Origin: Acidovorax delafieldii
GTDB taxonomy: Bacteria > Pseudomonadota > Gammaproteobacteria > Burkholderiales > Burkholderiaceae_C
Direction of reading: 5' to 3'
Assembly (NCBI RefSeq): GCF_007993815.1
Contig: NZ_VJWE01000013.1
Coordinates: 248,001 to 312,000, forward strand
DNA length: 64,000 nucleotides
The translations under genes and the position numbers were made by a program. Shown here one piece after another: positions 8,761 through 17,643 of this stretch. The notes under the pieces are model-generated. The model saw only the letters and a program-made list of their open reading frames with translations. It had not been told where the DNA came from and ran no database searches. Positions within the stretch are counted from its first letter, which is position 1. The number at the start of each line of letters is the position of its first letter.

Positions 8761-9519
8761 TCAGGGGCCCATGCTGCGTGAAAAGGCCAGCGCAAAGGCC
8801 ATGATCGCCCAGTCGTTAGCGATGTGAGCGATGGTGCTGGCCCACAGATTGCGGGTGTAGAGAAATACCGCAGTCAGCACCAGGCGCGCGGTGCCGATGA
8901 CCAGCAAGGCCTGGCCGACATGCCATTGGTAGGTGGGCAGGTGCAGCGCACCAAACAGCAACGCCGTGGCCACCCACGCCACAGCAATTGCCCAGCGGGC
9001 AGGCATGCCGACGCGGTGCAGCAAGGCGACGGTGGCCAGCAGCGGGAGAATAGTGACCAGCTCCTCACCCAGCAATTGCACAGCCACCAGCGCAAACAGC
9101 GCTACCAGTTGTGCAGATGTCAGGCCCGCAACGGCATCCACACTGGCGTTGGCACTGAGGTGCGACATGCCAAGCCCATACACAGCCACCAGCCCAGACA
9201 AGCCCAACACCAGTGGCACGGCAGCCAATGCCAACGCCACGTCGCGCCAGCGGGGGCGTCTGAACAGGGCAACCCAGTCTGGGCCCACGGCGACGCGCAA
9301 TCCTGCCCACTGCACGCCCACAAACAGCACTGCTGCCAACGCCCCGGTCCACGGGCTCGGGTCCCAGCCCGGCATCGTCAACAACAACACGAAAGCGAGG
9401 GCACTAGCGACGCACAACGTCATGCAGCCGTTGGTGGACAGAGATACGGGATGGCCAAAACAGTAGGGCAAGTCCGGCTTAGCTGATAAGGAGGTTGGTG
9501 CGGGTGATGTATGCGGCAA
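8761..9519 (-). CDS. CPBP-family intramembrane protease-like protein
   Basis: 252 residues with about seven membrane segments. Three features of the CPBP/Abi (CAAX-processing-like) family are present: the di-glutamate motif QLLGEELVTILPLL, then LLFGALHLPTY with the metal-ligand histidine, and IAHIANDWAI near the C-terminus. Family members are predicted glutamic-type or metal-dependent membrane proteases; in bacteria some act in bacteriocin self-immunity and many have no known target. The first codon is TTG at 9519 with a poor ribosome site; starts further in, including ATG at 9423, are possible, so the N-terminus is uncertain. No bacteriocin gene was seen nearby. Confidence 0.8.
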   Translation of the reverse strand: MPHTSPAPTSLSAKPDLPYCFGHPVSLSTNGCMTLCVASALAFVLLLTMPGWDPSPWTGALAAVLFVGVQWAGLRVAVGPDWVALFRRPRWRDVALALAAVPLVLGLSGLVAVYGLGMSHLSANASVDAVAGLTSAQLVALFALVAVQLLGEELVTILPLLATVALLHRVGMPARWAIAVAWVATALLFGALHLPTYQWHVGQALLVIGTARLVLTAVFLYTRNLWASTIAHIANDWAIMAFALAFSRSMGP

Positions 9520-9698
9520 GGTGGTTCCATGGGTATGCGCTGCATCCCTCCCAAAGGATGCGGCTCTGGCCCTAGGTTACCTGTGGATCAAGAAGACGGC
9601 CATGGGCCGCTGGGGCCTGCCCCTCACCGAATCTCGCATAGAAGAGGTGCGACTCGCAGTACCACACCCCAGGCCCCCCAGGCCGAGATTCAGGCCGC

Positions 9699-10553
9699 CT
9701 ACTTCTGCTCCTGTCCCGCGGGCTGAATGGCCTGGTCGGGGCGCACGCTCGACAGGCTTTGTGCCGGCCGCCGCAGCGTCACATCAAACGGATTGATCTT
9801 GGGCCCCACTGCCAAAGCTTCGCGCTTGAGCAGTTCCACCACGGTGGGCAGCCGGTCGTCATTGAGCCGCGCAGAAATGGTGCCCACGCTCAGCGCCGCC
9901 ACCGCGCGCCCTTCGCGGTCCAGAATGGGTACGGCCACGCCAGCCATGCCTTCCAGCAACCCAGTATTGCGGCCCGCATAGCCCAGTTGGCGCACACGCT
10001 CGATTTCGGTGCGCAGATAGACCTCGTCAAACACGCCGTATTCGCGAACACGCGACAGGTTGAAGCGGATGACCTCTTCGCGCTCTGCCTCGGGCAAAAA
10101 CGCCAGGATGGCCAGTGCGCCCTGCCCCACGCCCAGCGCCACGCGGCCACCAATGTCGCCGGTGAACGAGCGGATGGGGAACGGGCCTTCGCTGCGGTCT
10201 AGACACACGGCATCGAACCCGCTGCGCACCAAGAGAAAGATGCTGTCGCCCAGGCTTGCGCACAGGCGCAGCAGCGCGGGGCGGCACAGGGTGCGCAGGT
10301 CGCCTGGGTTGCCCGCTTTGGCGGCCAGGGCGAAGAAGTCCATGCTCAGGCGGTAGAGCTTGCTGCGCTCGTCCTGCTCGACCATGCCCTCTGCCACCAG
10401 CGATTGCAGCAAACGGTGCGTGGTGCCTTGCGTCAGGCCCACGGCACGCGCCAATTGGGTGACTCGCCCGCCCTCGGCCTGCACGGCCGACAGGGCCCGG
10501 ATGACGGCAAACACTCGGGGTACGCCGCCGGTGGCGGTGGATGCGGCTTCCAT
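9699..10553 (-). CDS. IclR-family transcriptional regulator
   Basis: 284 residues. The N-terminal winged helix contains GGRVTQLARAVGLTQGTTHR and LLQSLVAEGMVEQDERSKLY, followed by the GAF-like effector domain with FPIRSFTGDIGGRVALGVG and GYAGRNTGLLEGMAGVAVP. The C-terminal tail after the usual family end is Pro/Gln-rich. It is divergent from the ABC importer/flavoenzyme operon, whose start is 285 bases away, so control of that operon and of its own gene is the natural inference. The space between them holds AT-rich palindromes that suit IclR dimers (10602-10622 and 10676-10689). Confidence 0.93.
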   Translation of the reverse strand: MEAASTATGGVPRVFAVIRALSAVQAEGGRVTQLARAVGLTQGTTHRLLQSLVAEGMVEQDERSKLYRLSMDFFALAAKAGNPGDLRTLCRPALLRLCASLGDSIFLLVRSGFDAVCLDRSEGPFPIRSFTGDIGGRVALGVGQGALAILAFLPEAEREEVIRFNLSRVREYGVFDEVYLRTEIERVRQLGYAGRNTGLLEGMAGVAVPILDREGRAVAALSVGTISARLNDDRLPTVVELLKREALAVGPKINPFDVTLRRPAQSLSSVRPDQAIQPAGQEQK

Positions 10554-10601
10554 ACCTCGCTCCTGTGGAATTCGTTGATCAAACTGAAGGCATCATATTT
10601 C

Positions 10602-10622
10602 ATTGAACGGAATAAATTCAAT
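10602..10622. promoter_or_regulatory. Inverted repeat ATTGAA-N9-TTCAAT, candidate IclR operator
   Basis: Six-base perfect arms separated by nine bases, 49 bases upstream of the IclR start codon, within a markedly AT-rich stretch of otherwise GC-rich DNA. The smaller palindrome TTGATCAA lies at 10575-10582. Position between divergent genes suggests an operator; binding is inferred. Confidence 0.45.
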
Positions 10623-10675
10623 AAAAATTCTGATTAATGGAATACCCGAAGCATTCTGGTTTGTTTATTGCAATA

Positions 10676-10689
10676 GATTCAATTGAATC
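10676..10689. promoter_or_regulatory. Perfect 14-bp palindrome GATTCAATTGAATC, candidate operator
   Basis: The sequence equals its own reverse complement and shares the ATTCAAT/ATTGAAT half-site with the inverted repeat at 10602-10622. It lies 150 bases upstream of the importer operon start. Two related sites with shared half-sites suggest a dimeric regulator, most simply the neighbouring IclR protein. Confidence 0.5.
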
Positions 10690-10838
10690 GAGCGGTTGTT
10701 CCATCCTTTGTGCGGCACTTGCACCACCCCGGTGCAAGCACACCAAAGGCCCGCAGCCCATCCATGCAACTCCACAGCAGGTGACACGCACAGCCCCGAG
10801 GCAACCCGTGCGATGCCACCACCGGAAAGGCTTTCGCC

Positions 10839-11948
10839 ATGTCGTTTCTCAAGCTCACGGATGTGACCAAGTTCTATGGCAGCACCTGCGCGGTGCAGTC
10901 CATGAACCTCACGGTGCAAAAGGGTGAATTTGTGTCGTTGCTGGGCCCGTCGGGCTGCGGCAAGACGACCACGCTGCAGATGGTGGCGGGGTTCGAGGCT
11001 GTGACCAGCGGGCGCATCGAGCTCGATGGCAAGGACATCACCCGCGCCAAGGCCAACACGCGCGGGCTGGGCATCGTGTTCCAGAGCTATGCGCTGTTCC
11101 CGCACATGACGGTGGCGGCCAACGTGAGCTTTGGGCTGGAGATGCGCAAGGTGCCCAAGGCCGAGCGCGCCGAGCGCGTGGCCCAGGCGCTGGCCCTGGT
11201 GCACCTGGAAAAGCATGCCACGCGCTACCCGCGTGAGCTGTCCGGCGGCCAGCGCCAGCGGGTGGCACTGGCACGCGCGCTGGTGATCGAGCCGCCCGTG
11301 CTGCTGCTGGACGAGCCCCTGTCCAACCTCGACGCCAAGCTGCGTGAGGAGATGCAGTTTGAGCTGCGGCAGATTCAGCGCAAGGTGGGCACCACCACCA
11401 TCATGGTCACGCACGACCAGAGCGAGGCCATGTCCATCAGCGACCGCGTGGTGGTGATGGAGGCCGGCCGCGCCACGCAGATCGACCACCCGCACCGCGT
11501 GTACGAGCACCCGCGCACGCGCTTCATCTCCACCTTTGTGGGCAAGGCCAACCTGCTGCCCGGTCAGGTGACGCATGCCAATGGCACGCAGACGCAGGTG
11601 AAGGTGAGCGCCCTCACGATGGAGGTGGACGGTGCCCGCTACCGCCCCGGCGCCGCCGTGCTGCTGAGCGTGCGGCCTGAAAAAGTGCAACTGGTGCCCG
11701 CCGTGCAGGGCCGGATGGATGGTCAGGTGTGCGAGCGGTTCTTCCTGGGCAGCCAGTGGCTGTACCGTGTGGGCACCCCCGTGGGCGACCTGATGGTGCT
11801 GGTGCCCAATGACGGCCGCGCTGCGCTGGCCGAGGGCGAGCGCACGGGCGTGGACTGGCCCGACCACTGCATGCGCCTGCTGCCCGCCGATGAAACCGCC
11901 ATGGCCGAGCTGGAGGCCGAAGACGCCGCCGCCGAGGTGGCGCCATGA
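10839..11948 (+). CDS. ABC importer ATP-binding protein (PotA/FbpC type)
   Basis: 369 residues. The Walker A motif is GPSGCGKTTT (from residue 36), the Q-loop VFQSYALFPHM, the signature LSGGQRQRVALARAL, and the Walker B LLLDEPLSNLDA followed by the H-loop IMVTHDQSEAMS. A C-terminal TOBE-like regulatory domain occupies the last 120 residues (VLLSVRPEKVQLVP). This architecture belongs to importers for polyamines, iron(III) and opines. It is the first gene of a tightly packed operon; the next gene starts within its stop codon (ATGA). Confidence 0.95.
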   Translation: MSFLKLTDVTKFYGSTCAVQSMNLTVQKGEFVSLLGPSGCGKTTTLQMVAGFEAVTSGRIELDGKDITRAKANTRGLGIVFQSYALFPHMTVAANVSFGLEMRKVPKAERAERVAQALALVHLEKHATRYPRELSGGQRQRVALARALVIEPPVLLLDEPLSNLDAKLREEMQFELRQIQRKVGTTTIMVTHDQSEAMSISDRVVVMEAGRATQIDHPHRVYEHPRTRFISTFVGKANLLPGQVTHANGTQTQVKVSALTMEVDGARYRPGAAVLLSVRPEKVQLVPAVQGRMDGQVCERFFLGSQWLYRVGTPVGDLMVLVPNDGRAALAEGERTGVDWPDHCMRLLPADETAMAELEAEDAAAEVAP

Positions 11949-12817
11949 GCCTGGCCACCACCTTGCTGCACAAAAAGGCCGCGCCCTGGTGGCTGTCGGG
12001 CCCGGCGCTGCTGCTGTTCACGGTGCTGCTGCTGGTGCCATTGGCCCTGACTGCCGTGCTGTCGTTCAACGCGTTTGACCCGGCCACAGGGGTGAAGGCA
12101 GGCGAGTTCACGCTGGAGCACTACGCCCATGTGTTCACCGATTCGTACTACCACACGATCTTCTGGCGCACGTTCTGGATTGCGGGGCTGGTCACGCTGA
12201 TCTGCGTGCTGATCGGCGCACCCGAGGCCTACATCCTGAGCCGCATGGGCAACCCGTGGCGCTCCATCCTGCTGCTGGTGGTGCTCGCGCCGCTGCTGGT
12301 GTCGGTGGTGGTGCGGGCTTTTGGCTGGAGCATGCTGCTGGGCCCCGAGGGGCTGGTGAATGGCGCGCTGCAACTCGTTGGCATCGGCCCGGTGAAGATG
12401 CTCTACACCGAGATCGCGGTGGTCATCGCCCTGGTGCATGTGATGCTGCCCTTCATGGTGATCCCCGTGTGGACCTCGCTGCAGAAGCTGGACCCCGGTG
12501 TGGAAAACGCGGCGCTGTCGCTGCAGGCCTCGCCTTTCACCACGCTGCGGCGCATTGTGTTGCCGCAGGTGCTGCCTGGCATCCTGTCCGGCAGCCTCAT
12601 CGTGTTCGGCCTGGCGGCCAGCTCGTTTGCCATTCCCGGCCTGCTGGGCGGGCGGCGGCTGAAGATGGTGGCCACGGTGGTGTACGACGAGTACCTGCAC
12701 GAGCTGAACTGGCCCCTGGGCGCCGCCATTGCGCTGACGCTGCTGGTGGCCAACCTCGTGGTCATGCTGAGCTACAACCGCTTGGTTGAAGGCCGCTACA
12801 AGAAAGCGTTGGGCTGA
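11945..12817 (+). CDS. ABC importer permease (PotB type)
   Basis: 290 residues with six membrane segments. The cytoplasmic EAA loop that contacts the ATPase reads ENAALSLQASPFTTLRRIVL followed by PQVLPGI. The first periplasmic loop carries KAGEFTLEHYAHVF, as in PotB-like proteins. It overlaps the ATPase gene by four bases and is followed after four bases by the second permease, so the two form a heterodimeric channel. The transported compound is probably the substrate of the flavoenzyme encoded downstream. Confidence 0.93.
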   Translation: MSLATTLLHKKAAPWWLSGPALLLFTVLLLVPLALTAVLSFNAFDPATGVKAGEFTLEHYAHVFTDSYYHTIFWRTFWIAGLVTLICVLIGAPEAYILSRMGNPWRSILLLVVLAPLLVSVVVRAFGWSMLLGPEGLVNGALQLVGIGPVKMLYTEIAVVIALVHVMLPFMVIPVWTSLQKLDPGVENAALSLQASPFTTLRRIVLPQVLPGILSGSLIVFGLAASSFAIPGLLGGRRLKMVATVVYDEYLHELNWPLGAAIALTLLVANLVVMLSYNRLVEGRYKKALG

Positions 12818-12821
12818 AACT

Positions 12822-13616
12822 ATGCAGAAGAACGGACCTTTAGCCCTCGCGTTCAACACGCTGGTCATCATCTTCATGCTCGCCCCCTTGCTGGTGGTGT
12901 GCATCGTGGCGTTCACGCCGCACAACACGCTGACGCTGCCCACCACCGAGTTCTCGCTGCGCTGGTTCAAGGCGGTGTTCGAGCATTCGGACTTTGTGCA
13001 GTCGTTCTGGAACAGCCTGTGGTTGGCGCTGGCATCGGCCACGCTAGCCACGGTGCTGGCCGTGCCAGCGGGCATTGCCATCACGCGCTACGAATTTGCG
13101 GGGCGCGGCTTTTTGAACGGCCTTTTTCTGTCGCCACTGATCATTCCGCATCTGGTGCTGGGCGTGGCCCTGCTGCGCCTGTTTGCGCTGCTGGGCGGTA
13201 CGGGCAGCTTTGGCTGGCTGGTGTTTGCGCATGCGCTCATCGTCACGCCTTACACCTTGCGGCTGGTGGTGGCTGCGCTGGTGGGGTTTGACCGCAGTGC
13301 CGAGCATGCAGCCCTGTCGCTGGGCGCCAGCCAGGCCACAGTGTTCGCGCGCATCACGCTGCCGATGATCCTGCCCGGCGTGACGGGCGGGTGGATGCTG
13401 GCTTTCATCAACAGCTTTGACGAGGTGACCATGTCGATCTTTGTCACCTCGCCCAGCACGGTGACGCTGCCGGTGCGCATGTACATGTACGCCACCGAGT
13501 CGATTGACCCGCTGATGGCTGCGGTGTCGGCACTGATGGTGGCCCTGACGGCCTGCGCGATGGTGATTCTCGACCGGGTGTACGGCCTGGACCGCGTGCT
13601 CGTAGGGCGCAAATAA
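12822..13616 (+). CDS. ABC importer permease (PotC type)
   Basis: 264 residues from ATG 12822; the open frame extends back into the previous gene but this ATG follows the PotB-like stop by four bases. Six membrane segments are present, with the EAA loop EHAALSLGASQATVFARITL then PMILPGV. LTLPTTEFSLRWFKAVFEH in the first periplasmic loop is typical of PotC-like permeases. The stop TAA directly abuts the ATG of the ferredoxin-like gene with no bases between, which ties the importer to the enzyme genes in one transcript. Confidence 0.93.
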   Translation: MQKNGPLALAFNTLVIIFMLAPLLVVCIVAFTPHNTLTLPTTEFSLRWFKAVFEHSDFVQSFWNSLWLALASATLATVLAVPAGIAITRYEFAGRGFLNGLFLSPLIIPHLVLGVALLRLFALLGGTGSFGWLVFAHALIVTPYTLRLVVAALVGFDRSAEHAALSLGASQATVFARITLPMILPGVTGGWMLAFINSFDEVTMSIFVTSPSTVTLPVRMYMYATESIDPLMAAVSALMVALTACAMVILDRVYGLDRVLVGRK

Positions 13617-13928
13617 ATGGGCACGACTTCCATGACTGTGAACACAGCCCTGCTCCACCGCGTGGCCGAAAAAGACCGCGCGCCCGTGCCCTTCGTGCTC
13701 GATGGCGAACCCGCCACCGCGCTTGAAGGCGACACGGTGCTCACGGCCATCCTCACCCACCGCGCCCAATTGCGCCGCAACGAGTTCAGCCACGAGCCGC
13801 GCGCAGGCTTTTGCCTGATGGGCGCGTGCCAGGACTGCTGGGTGATGACGGCTACCGGCGAACGCCTACGGTCTTGCGCCACCTTCATCCAGACGGGCAT
13901 GCAGCTGACTACCGGAGGGGCCGCATGA
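13617..13928 (+). CDS. [2Fe-2S] ferredoxin-like subunit of amine/opine dehydrogenase (HcnA-like)
   Basis: 103 residues, the size of HcnA and of the small subunits of opine and D-hydroxyproline dehydrogenases. FVLDGEPATALEGDTVLTAIL forms the ubiquitin-like fold and the cluster cysteines are FCLMGACQDCWV plus a fourth in LRSCAT. In known complexes this subunit relays electrons between flavins or to the membrane. It overlaps the next gene by four bases. The substrate is not HCN-yielding glycine by necessity: the same three-subunit design serves octopine/nopaline and D-hydroxyproline oxidation. Confidence 0.88.
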   Translation: MGTTSMTVNTALLHRVAEKDRAPVPFVLDGEPATALEGDTVLTAILTHRAQLRRNEFSHEPRAGFCLMGACQDCWVMTATGERLRSCATFIQTGMQLTTGGAA

Positions 13929-15313
13929 CCGCCCCCATCTTGCAACCCGTGATCGTGGGCGCAGGCCCTGCGGGCATTCGTGCTGCGCAAACGCTGGTGG
14001 CGCATGGCGTGCGGCCTGTGGTGATTGACGAGTCTGCACGCAGCGGTGGGCAGATTTACCGCCGCCCGCCCGCCCACTTTGCCCGCAGCGCACAAACGCT
14101 GTACGGCACCGAGGCATCACGCGCCACGGCGCTGCACAGCACCTTTGATGGGCTGCGCGCGCACATCGACAACCAACCTGACAGCCTGGTGTGGAACGCC
14201 CAGGGCGGCCAGCTCGATGTGCTGCACAGCCCCACACAGACCACGCGCACGGTGCCCTACGGCCAGATCATCGTGGCCAGCGGCGCCACCGACCGCGTGC
14301 TGCCCGTGCCGGGCTGGACGCTGCCTGGCGTGTACACGCTGGGGGGAGCGCAGGTGGCGCTCAAGTTCCAGGGCTGCACCATCGGCCGCAACGTGGTGCT
14401 GATGGGCACCGGGCCGCTGCTGTACCTGGTGGCGTATCAATATGCCAAGGCTGGCGTGAAGGTGGCTGCAGTGCTAGACACCGCCCGATTTGCCGACCAA
14501 CTGGCCGCCCTGCCCGGCATGCTGACGCAGCCAGCCGTGCTGGCCAAAGGGATGTACTACGTGGGCTGGCTGCGCGCGCACGGCGTGGCGGTGCACACCG
14601 GCGTGCGGCCCGTGCGCGTGGAAGGCGACACGCGGGCGAACGCCGTGGTGTGGAGCGACGGCCAGACAGAGCACACCGTGCCCTGCGATGCCGTGGGCTT
14701 TGGTTACGCCCTGCGGTCCGAGACCCAGCTGGCCGACCTGCTGGGCTGCCGCTTTGCCTGGGCCCCGATGCACCGCGCCCACCTGCCCGAGCGCGACAGC
14801 GCAGGGCGCACCAGCGTGGCCGGCGTGTACCTGGCGGGCGATGGCGCAGGCATCATGGGCGCCGATGCGGCCGAGTGGGCGGGCGAGCGCGCTGCGCTGG
14901 CGCTGCTGGCAGACCATGGAGTGAAGGTGGACGCAGCACGCGCCGCAGAGCTGGAACGCAAGCTGACGAAGCTGATGCCGTTTCGCCAAGGGCTGGAGCG
15001 CGCGTTTCCCTTCCCCACCGATTGGGCGACCCACGCACCCGATGCGCTGGTGGTGTGCCGCTGCGAGAACATCACAGCCGGCGAGCTGCGCGCCTGTGCC
15101 CGCGACGCGGGCGCAGACGAGATGAACCGTCTTAAAGCCCTGACCCGCGTGGGCATGGGCCGCTGCCAAGGCCGCATGTGCGGTGTGGCCGCTGCAGAAA
15201 TTCTGGCCCACGCCACAGGCAAGCCGATTGACACGGTAGGACGGCTGCGCGGACAGGCGCCGATCAAGCCGATTCCCATCCACCTGCAACGCCAGGCGGA
15301 GGCCAGCGCATGA
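13925..15313 (+). CDS. FAD/NAD(P)-type oxidoreductase subunit with BFD-like [2Fe-2S] domain (HcnB/OoxA-like)
   Basis: 462 residues from ATG 13925, which overlaps the preceding stop. The N-terminal GAGPAGIRAAQTLVAHGVRP binds FAD, a second dinucleotide motif lies at NVVLMGTGPLLYLVAYQYAK, and VYLAGDGAGIMGADAAEWAG closes the flavin site. The last 90 residues form a BFD-like iron-sulfur domain with VCRCENITAGE and GMGRCQGRMCG supplying four cysteines. Size and domain order equal HcnB, OoxA and the sarcosine-oxidase alpha core. It acts as the electron-relay subunit of the heteromeric dehydrogenase; the substrate oxidising flavin is probably in the next gene product. Confidence 0.9.
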   Translation: MTAPILQPVIVGAGPAGIRAAQTLVAHGVRPVVIDESARSGGQIYRRPPAHFARSAQTLYGTEASRATALHSTFDGLRAHIDNQPDSLVWNAQGGQLDVLHSPTQTTRTVPYGQIIVASGATDRVLPVPGWTLPGVYTLGGAQVALKFQGCTIGRNVVLMGTGPLLYLVAYQYAKAGVKVAAVLDTARFADQLAALPGMLTQPAVLAKGMYYVGWLRAHGVAVHTGVRPVRVEGDTRANAVVWSDGQTEHTVPCDAVGFGYALRSETQLADLLGCRFAWAPMHRAHLPERDSAGRTSVAGVYLAGDGAGIMGADAAEWAGERAALALLADHGVKVDAARAAELERKLTKLMPFRQGLERAFPFPTDWATHAPDALVVCRCENITAGELRACARDAGADEMNRLKALTRVGMGRCQGRMCGVAAAEILAHATGKPIDTVGRLRGQAPIKPIPIHLQRQAEASA

Positions 15314-16467
15314 CCGCCACCCCAACGATTGACACCGACGTCGCCATTGTGGGCGGCGGCATCATGGGCGCATCGGCCGCACTGGCACTGCGCCGCAAAG
15401 GTGTGGCGGTGGTGCTGCTGGAGCGCGACCTGTGCGGCTCGCGCTCCAGCGGCGTGAACTACGGCGGCGTGCGCCGCCAGGGCCGTCCTGTGAGTCAGCT
15501 GCCGCTGGCGCAGCGCGCTCACCAGGTGTGGGCCGACCTGCCCGCGCTGATTGGCACCGATGGCGAATACCAGCGCAGCGGGCACTTCAAGATCGGGCGC
15601 AGCGAGGCGGACATGGCTTCGCTGGAAGCCTATGCCCACTTGAGCCGCGATTTTGACCTGGGCATCCAGCTCATCTCGGGCACCACGCTGCGCGAGCGCT
15701 GCCCCTGGCTGGGCGGGCGCGCCGTGGGTGGCTCGCTGTGCCCCGATGACGGCCAGGCCAACCCGCGCTTGGTGTCGCCCGCATTTGCACTGGCTGCACG
15801 GCGTGCAGGTGCGCAGATTCTGGAACGCACACCGATGACCTCGGTGGAGCACGACGGGCAGCTGTTCACCGTGCGCTCGGGCACCACCGTGGCAGTGCGT
15901 GCGCCCGTGCTCATCAACTGCGCTGGTGCCTGGGCCGGTGCGCTGGCCGCGCAGTTTGGCGAGGCCGTGCCCATTCACTCCGGCCATCCGGCCATGGCGG
16001 TGACCGAGCCCCTGCCCTTTTTCATGCACTGGAGCCTGGGTGTGGAGGGCGGCGGCATCTACTGCCGACAGGTGGCGCGCGGCAATCTGGTGCTGGGCGG
16101 CGGCGCAGGTGTGGCGCTGGATGCCGACCGCGCCCGCTCCGAGCGCAGCGCCATCGCGACCCTGGCAGTGCAGGCGGTGGAGCTGCTGCCCGCCCTCAAG
16201 AGCGCGCACTTCATTCGCACCTGGAGCGGCACCGAAGGCTATCTGCCTGACCGCCAGCCGGTGCTGGGCAAGAGCCACACCACGCCTGGCCTGATCCATG
16301 GCTTTGGCTTTGCGGGTGCGGGCTTTCAGATTGGCCCCGGCGTGGGCGAGGTGCTGGCCGAGCTGGCCCGCGATGGCCGCAGCACCACGCCGATTGATGC
16401 CTTTGCGATTGAGCGATTTCACCCAACGACGGTGGCTGACGTGGCCAGCACTGCCGCTGCCCACTGA
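15310..16467 (+). CDS. FAD-dependent substrate-oxidising subunit (HcnC/OoxB-like, DAO family)
   Basis: 385 residues. VAIVGGGIMGASAALALRRK is the FAD motif and VVLLERDLCG the ribose-binding acid. SSGVNYGGVRRQGR is the flavin-contact loop. The C-terminal HGFGFAGAGFQIGPGVGEVL completes the DAO-type fold. By analogy with HcnC, OoxB and D-hydroxyproline dehydrogenase this subunit oxidises the C-N bond of an amino acid or opine. It overlaps the previous gene by four bases. Together with genes at 13617 and 13925 it makes a complete three-subunit enzyme. No epimerase, deaminase or synthase gene is adjacent that would name the substrate. Confidence 0.9.
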   Translation: MTATPTIDTDVAIVGGGIMGASAALALRRKGVAVVLLERDLCGSRSSGVNYGGVRRQGRPVSQLPLAQRAHQVWADLPALIGTDGEYQRSGHFKIGRSEADMASLEAYAHLSRDFDLGIQLISGTTLRERCPWLGGRAVGGSLCPDDGQANPRLVSPAFALAARRAGAQILERTPMTSVEHDGQLFTVRSGTTVAVRAPVLINCAGAWAGALAAQFGEAVPIHSGHPAMAVTEPLPFFMHWSLGVEGGGIYCRQVARGNLVLGGGAGVALDADRARSERSAIATLAVQAVELLPALKSAHFIRTWSGTEGYLPDRQPVLGKSHTTPGLIHGFGFAGAGFQIGPGVGEVLAELARDGRSTTPIDAFAIERFHPTTVADVASTAAAH

Positions 16468-16517
16468 CCCCGTTTGCCACCGACAAAACTCCCCTCCCCA
16501 CCAGAAAGGAAACCACC

Positions 16518-17588
16518 ATGACCTTCTCCCCCCGCTTTGCCAGCCGCACCCGCCGCGCCCTTGTGACGGCCGCTGCACTGACCGCCGTGGCCGCCGCAGG
16601 CACCGCCACCGCGCAGACCAAAACGCTGTACATCGGCATGAATGGCGGCACGATGGAGAAGGCGTACACGCAGTACGTGTTCCCGGCGTTTGAAAAGCTG
16701 CATGGCGTGAAGGTGGTGGTGGTGCCTGGCACGTCCTCGGACATCCTGGCCAAGGCCCAGGCCAACAAGGACAAGCCGCAGATGCACGTGATGTTTCTGG
16801 ACGACGGCATCATGGTGCGTGCCATGGGCATGGGCCTGTGCGAAAAGCAAAAGCCCAACCCGCACCTGAACGACATCTACCCCGCCGCGCGCTTCAAGGA
16901 CGACCTGGCCAGCGGCGTGAGCCTGGGCATGACCGGCATCGCCTACAACACCAAGATGTTTGCCGAAAAGGGCTGGGCCGCGCCTACGTCGTGGATGGAC
17001 TTTGCCGACCCCAAGTACAAGGGCAAGGTGGTGTTCCAGTCCATGCCGTCGTCGTCGTTCGGGCTGCACGGCTTTTTGATGTTCAACCGCATACAGGGTG
17101 GCAACGACAAGAACGTGGAGCCAGGCTTCAACAACTGGGCCAAGACCATCGGCCCCAACGTGCTGGAGTACATCCCCAGCTCGGCCAAGATTTCAGAGAT
17201 GGTGCAGACGGGCGAAGCGGCGATCTTCCCGCTCACGCCGACCAGTGTGGCGGCCTTGAAGGCCAAGGGCATTCCGGTGGAATACGCACAGCCCAAGGAG
17301 GGCTCGGTAGTGCTGATGACCGGCCAATGCGTGGTCGCCAAGAACAGCGAACCCGAACTGGCGCAAAAGCTGGCCGAGTTTCTGCTGAGCCCGCTGGCAC
17401 AGGCCAACGTGCTGCAGTTTGGCGCGCAGATTCCCACCAACCCCAAGGCGCCTGCCGTGGGTGAAGGTGCCGCCCAGGTCGCGCAGATCAGCCAGTGGAT
17501 GAAAAACGCCGTGACGCTGGACTGGGACAGCGTGAACGCCAACCGCCCTGCGTGGAACGCGCGCTGGAACAAGACTATCGAGCGCTGA
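16518..17588 (+). CDS. Periplasmic solute-binding protein (PotD/AfuA-like)
   Basis: 356 residues with a Sec signal peptide (basic MTFSPRFASRTRRA, hydrophobic stretch, cleavage near GTATAQT) and an AAAGGAAA ribosome site before ATG 16518. The mature part begins TKTLYIGMNGGTMEKAYTQY, and later has VVVVPGTSSDILAKAQ, LGMTGIAYNTKMFAEKGW and SLGM-type hinge segments of the spermidine/putrescine class. It completes the ABC importer whose ATPase and permeases open the operon; the receptor being last, after the enzyme genes, binds the two functions together. The ligand is unknown. Confidence 0.92.
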   Translation: MTFSPRFASRTRRALVTAAALTAVAAAGTATAQTKTLYIGMNGGTMEKAYTQYVFPAFEKLHGVKVVVVPGTSSDILAKAQANKDKPQMHVMFLDDGIMVRAMGMGLCEKQKPNPHLNDIYPAARFKDDLASGVSLGMTGIAYNTKMFAEKGWAAPTSWMDFADPKYKGKVVFQSMPSSSFGLHGFLMFNRIQGGNDKNVEPGFNNWAKTIGPNVLEYIPSSAKISEMVQTGEAAIFPLTPTSVAALKAKGIPVEYAQPKEGSVVLMTGQCVVAKNSEPELAQKLAEFLLSPLAQANVLQFGAQIPTNPKAPAVGEGAAQVAQISQWMKNAVTLDWDSVNANRPAWNARWNKTIER

Positions 17589-17643
17589 GAGGATATGGAG
17601 CGCGTGTGAACAGGCTACACCTGCTCACACTGGCGGGCCGTTT

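Noticed and set aside
9521..9796. Short plus-strand frame of 91 codons between the CPBP and IclR genes
   Set aside because: It overlaps the 3' end of the IclR gene, has no ribosome site and no recognisable family.
13617..16467. Annotation of the three-subunit enzyme as hydrogen cyanide synthase
   Set aside because: The size and domain order fit HcnABC, but the same design is shared by opine and D-hydroxyproline dehydrogenases, and the linked importer argues for a larger imported substrate.
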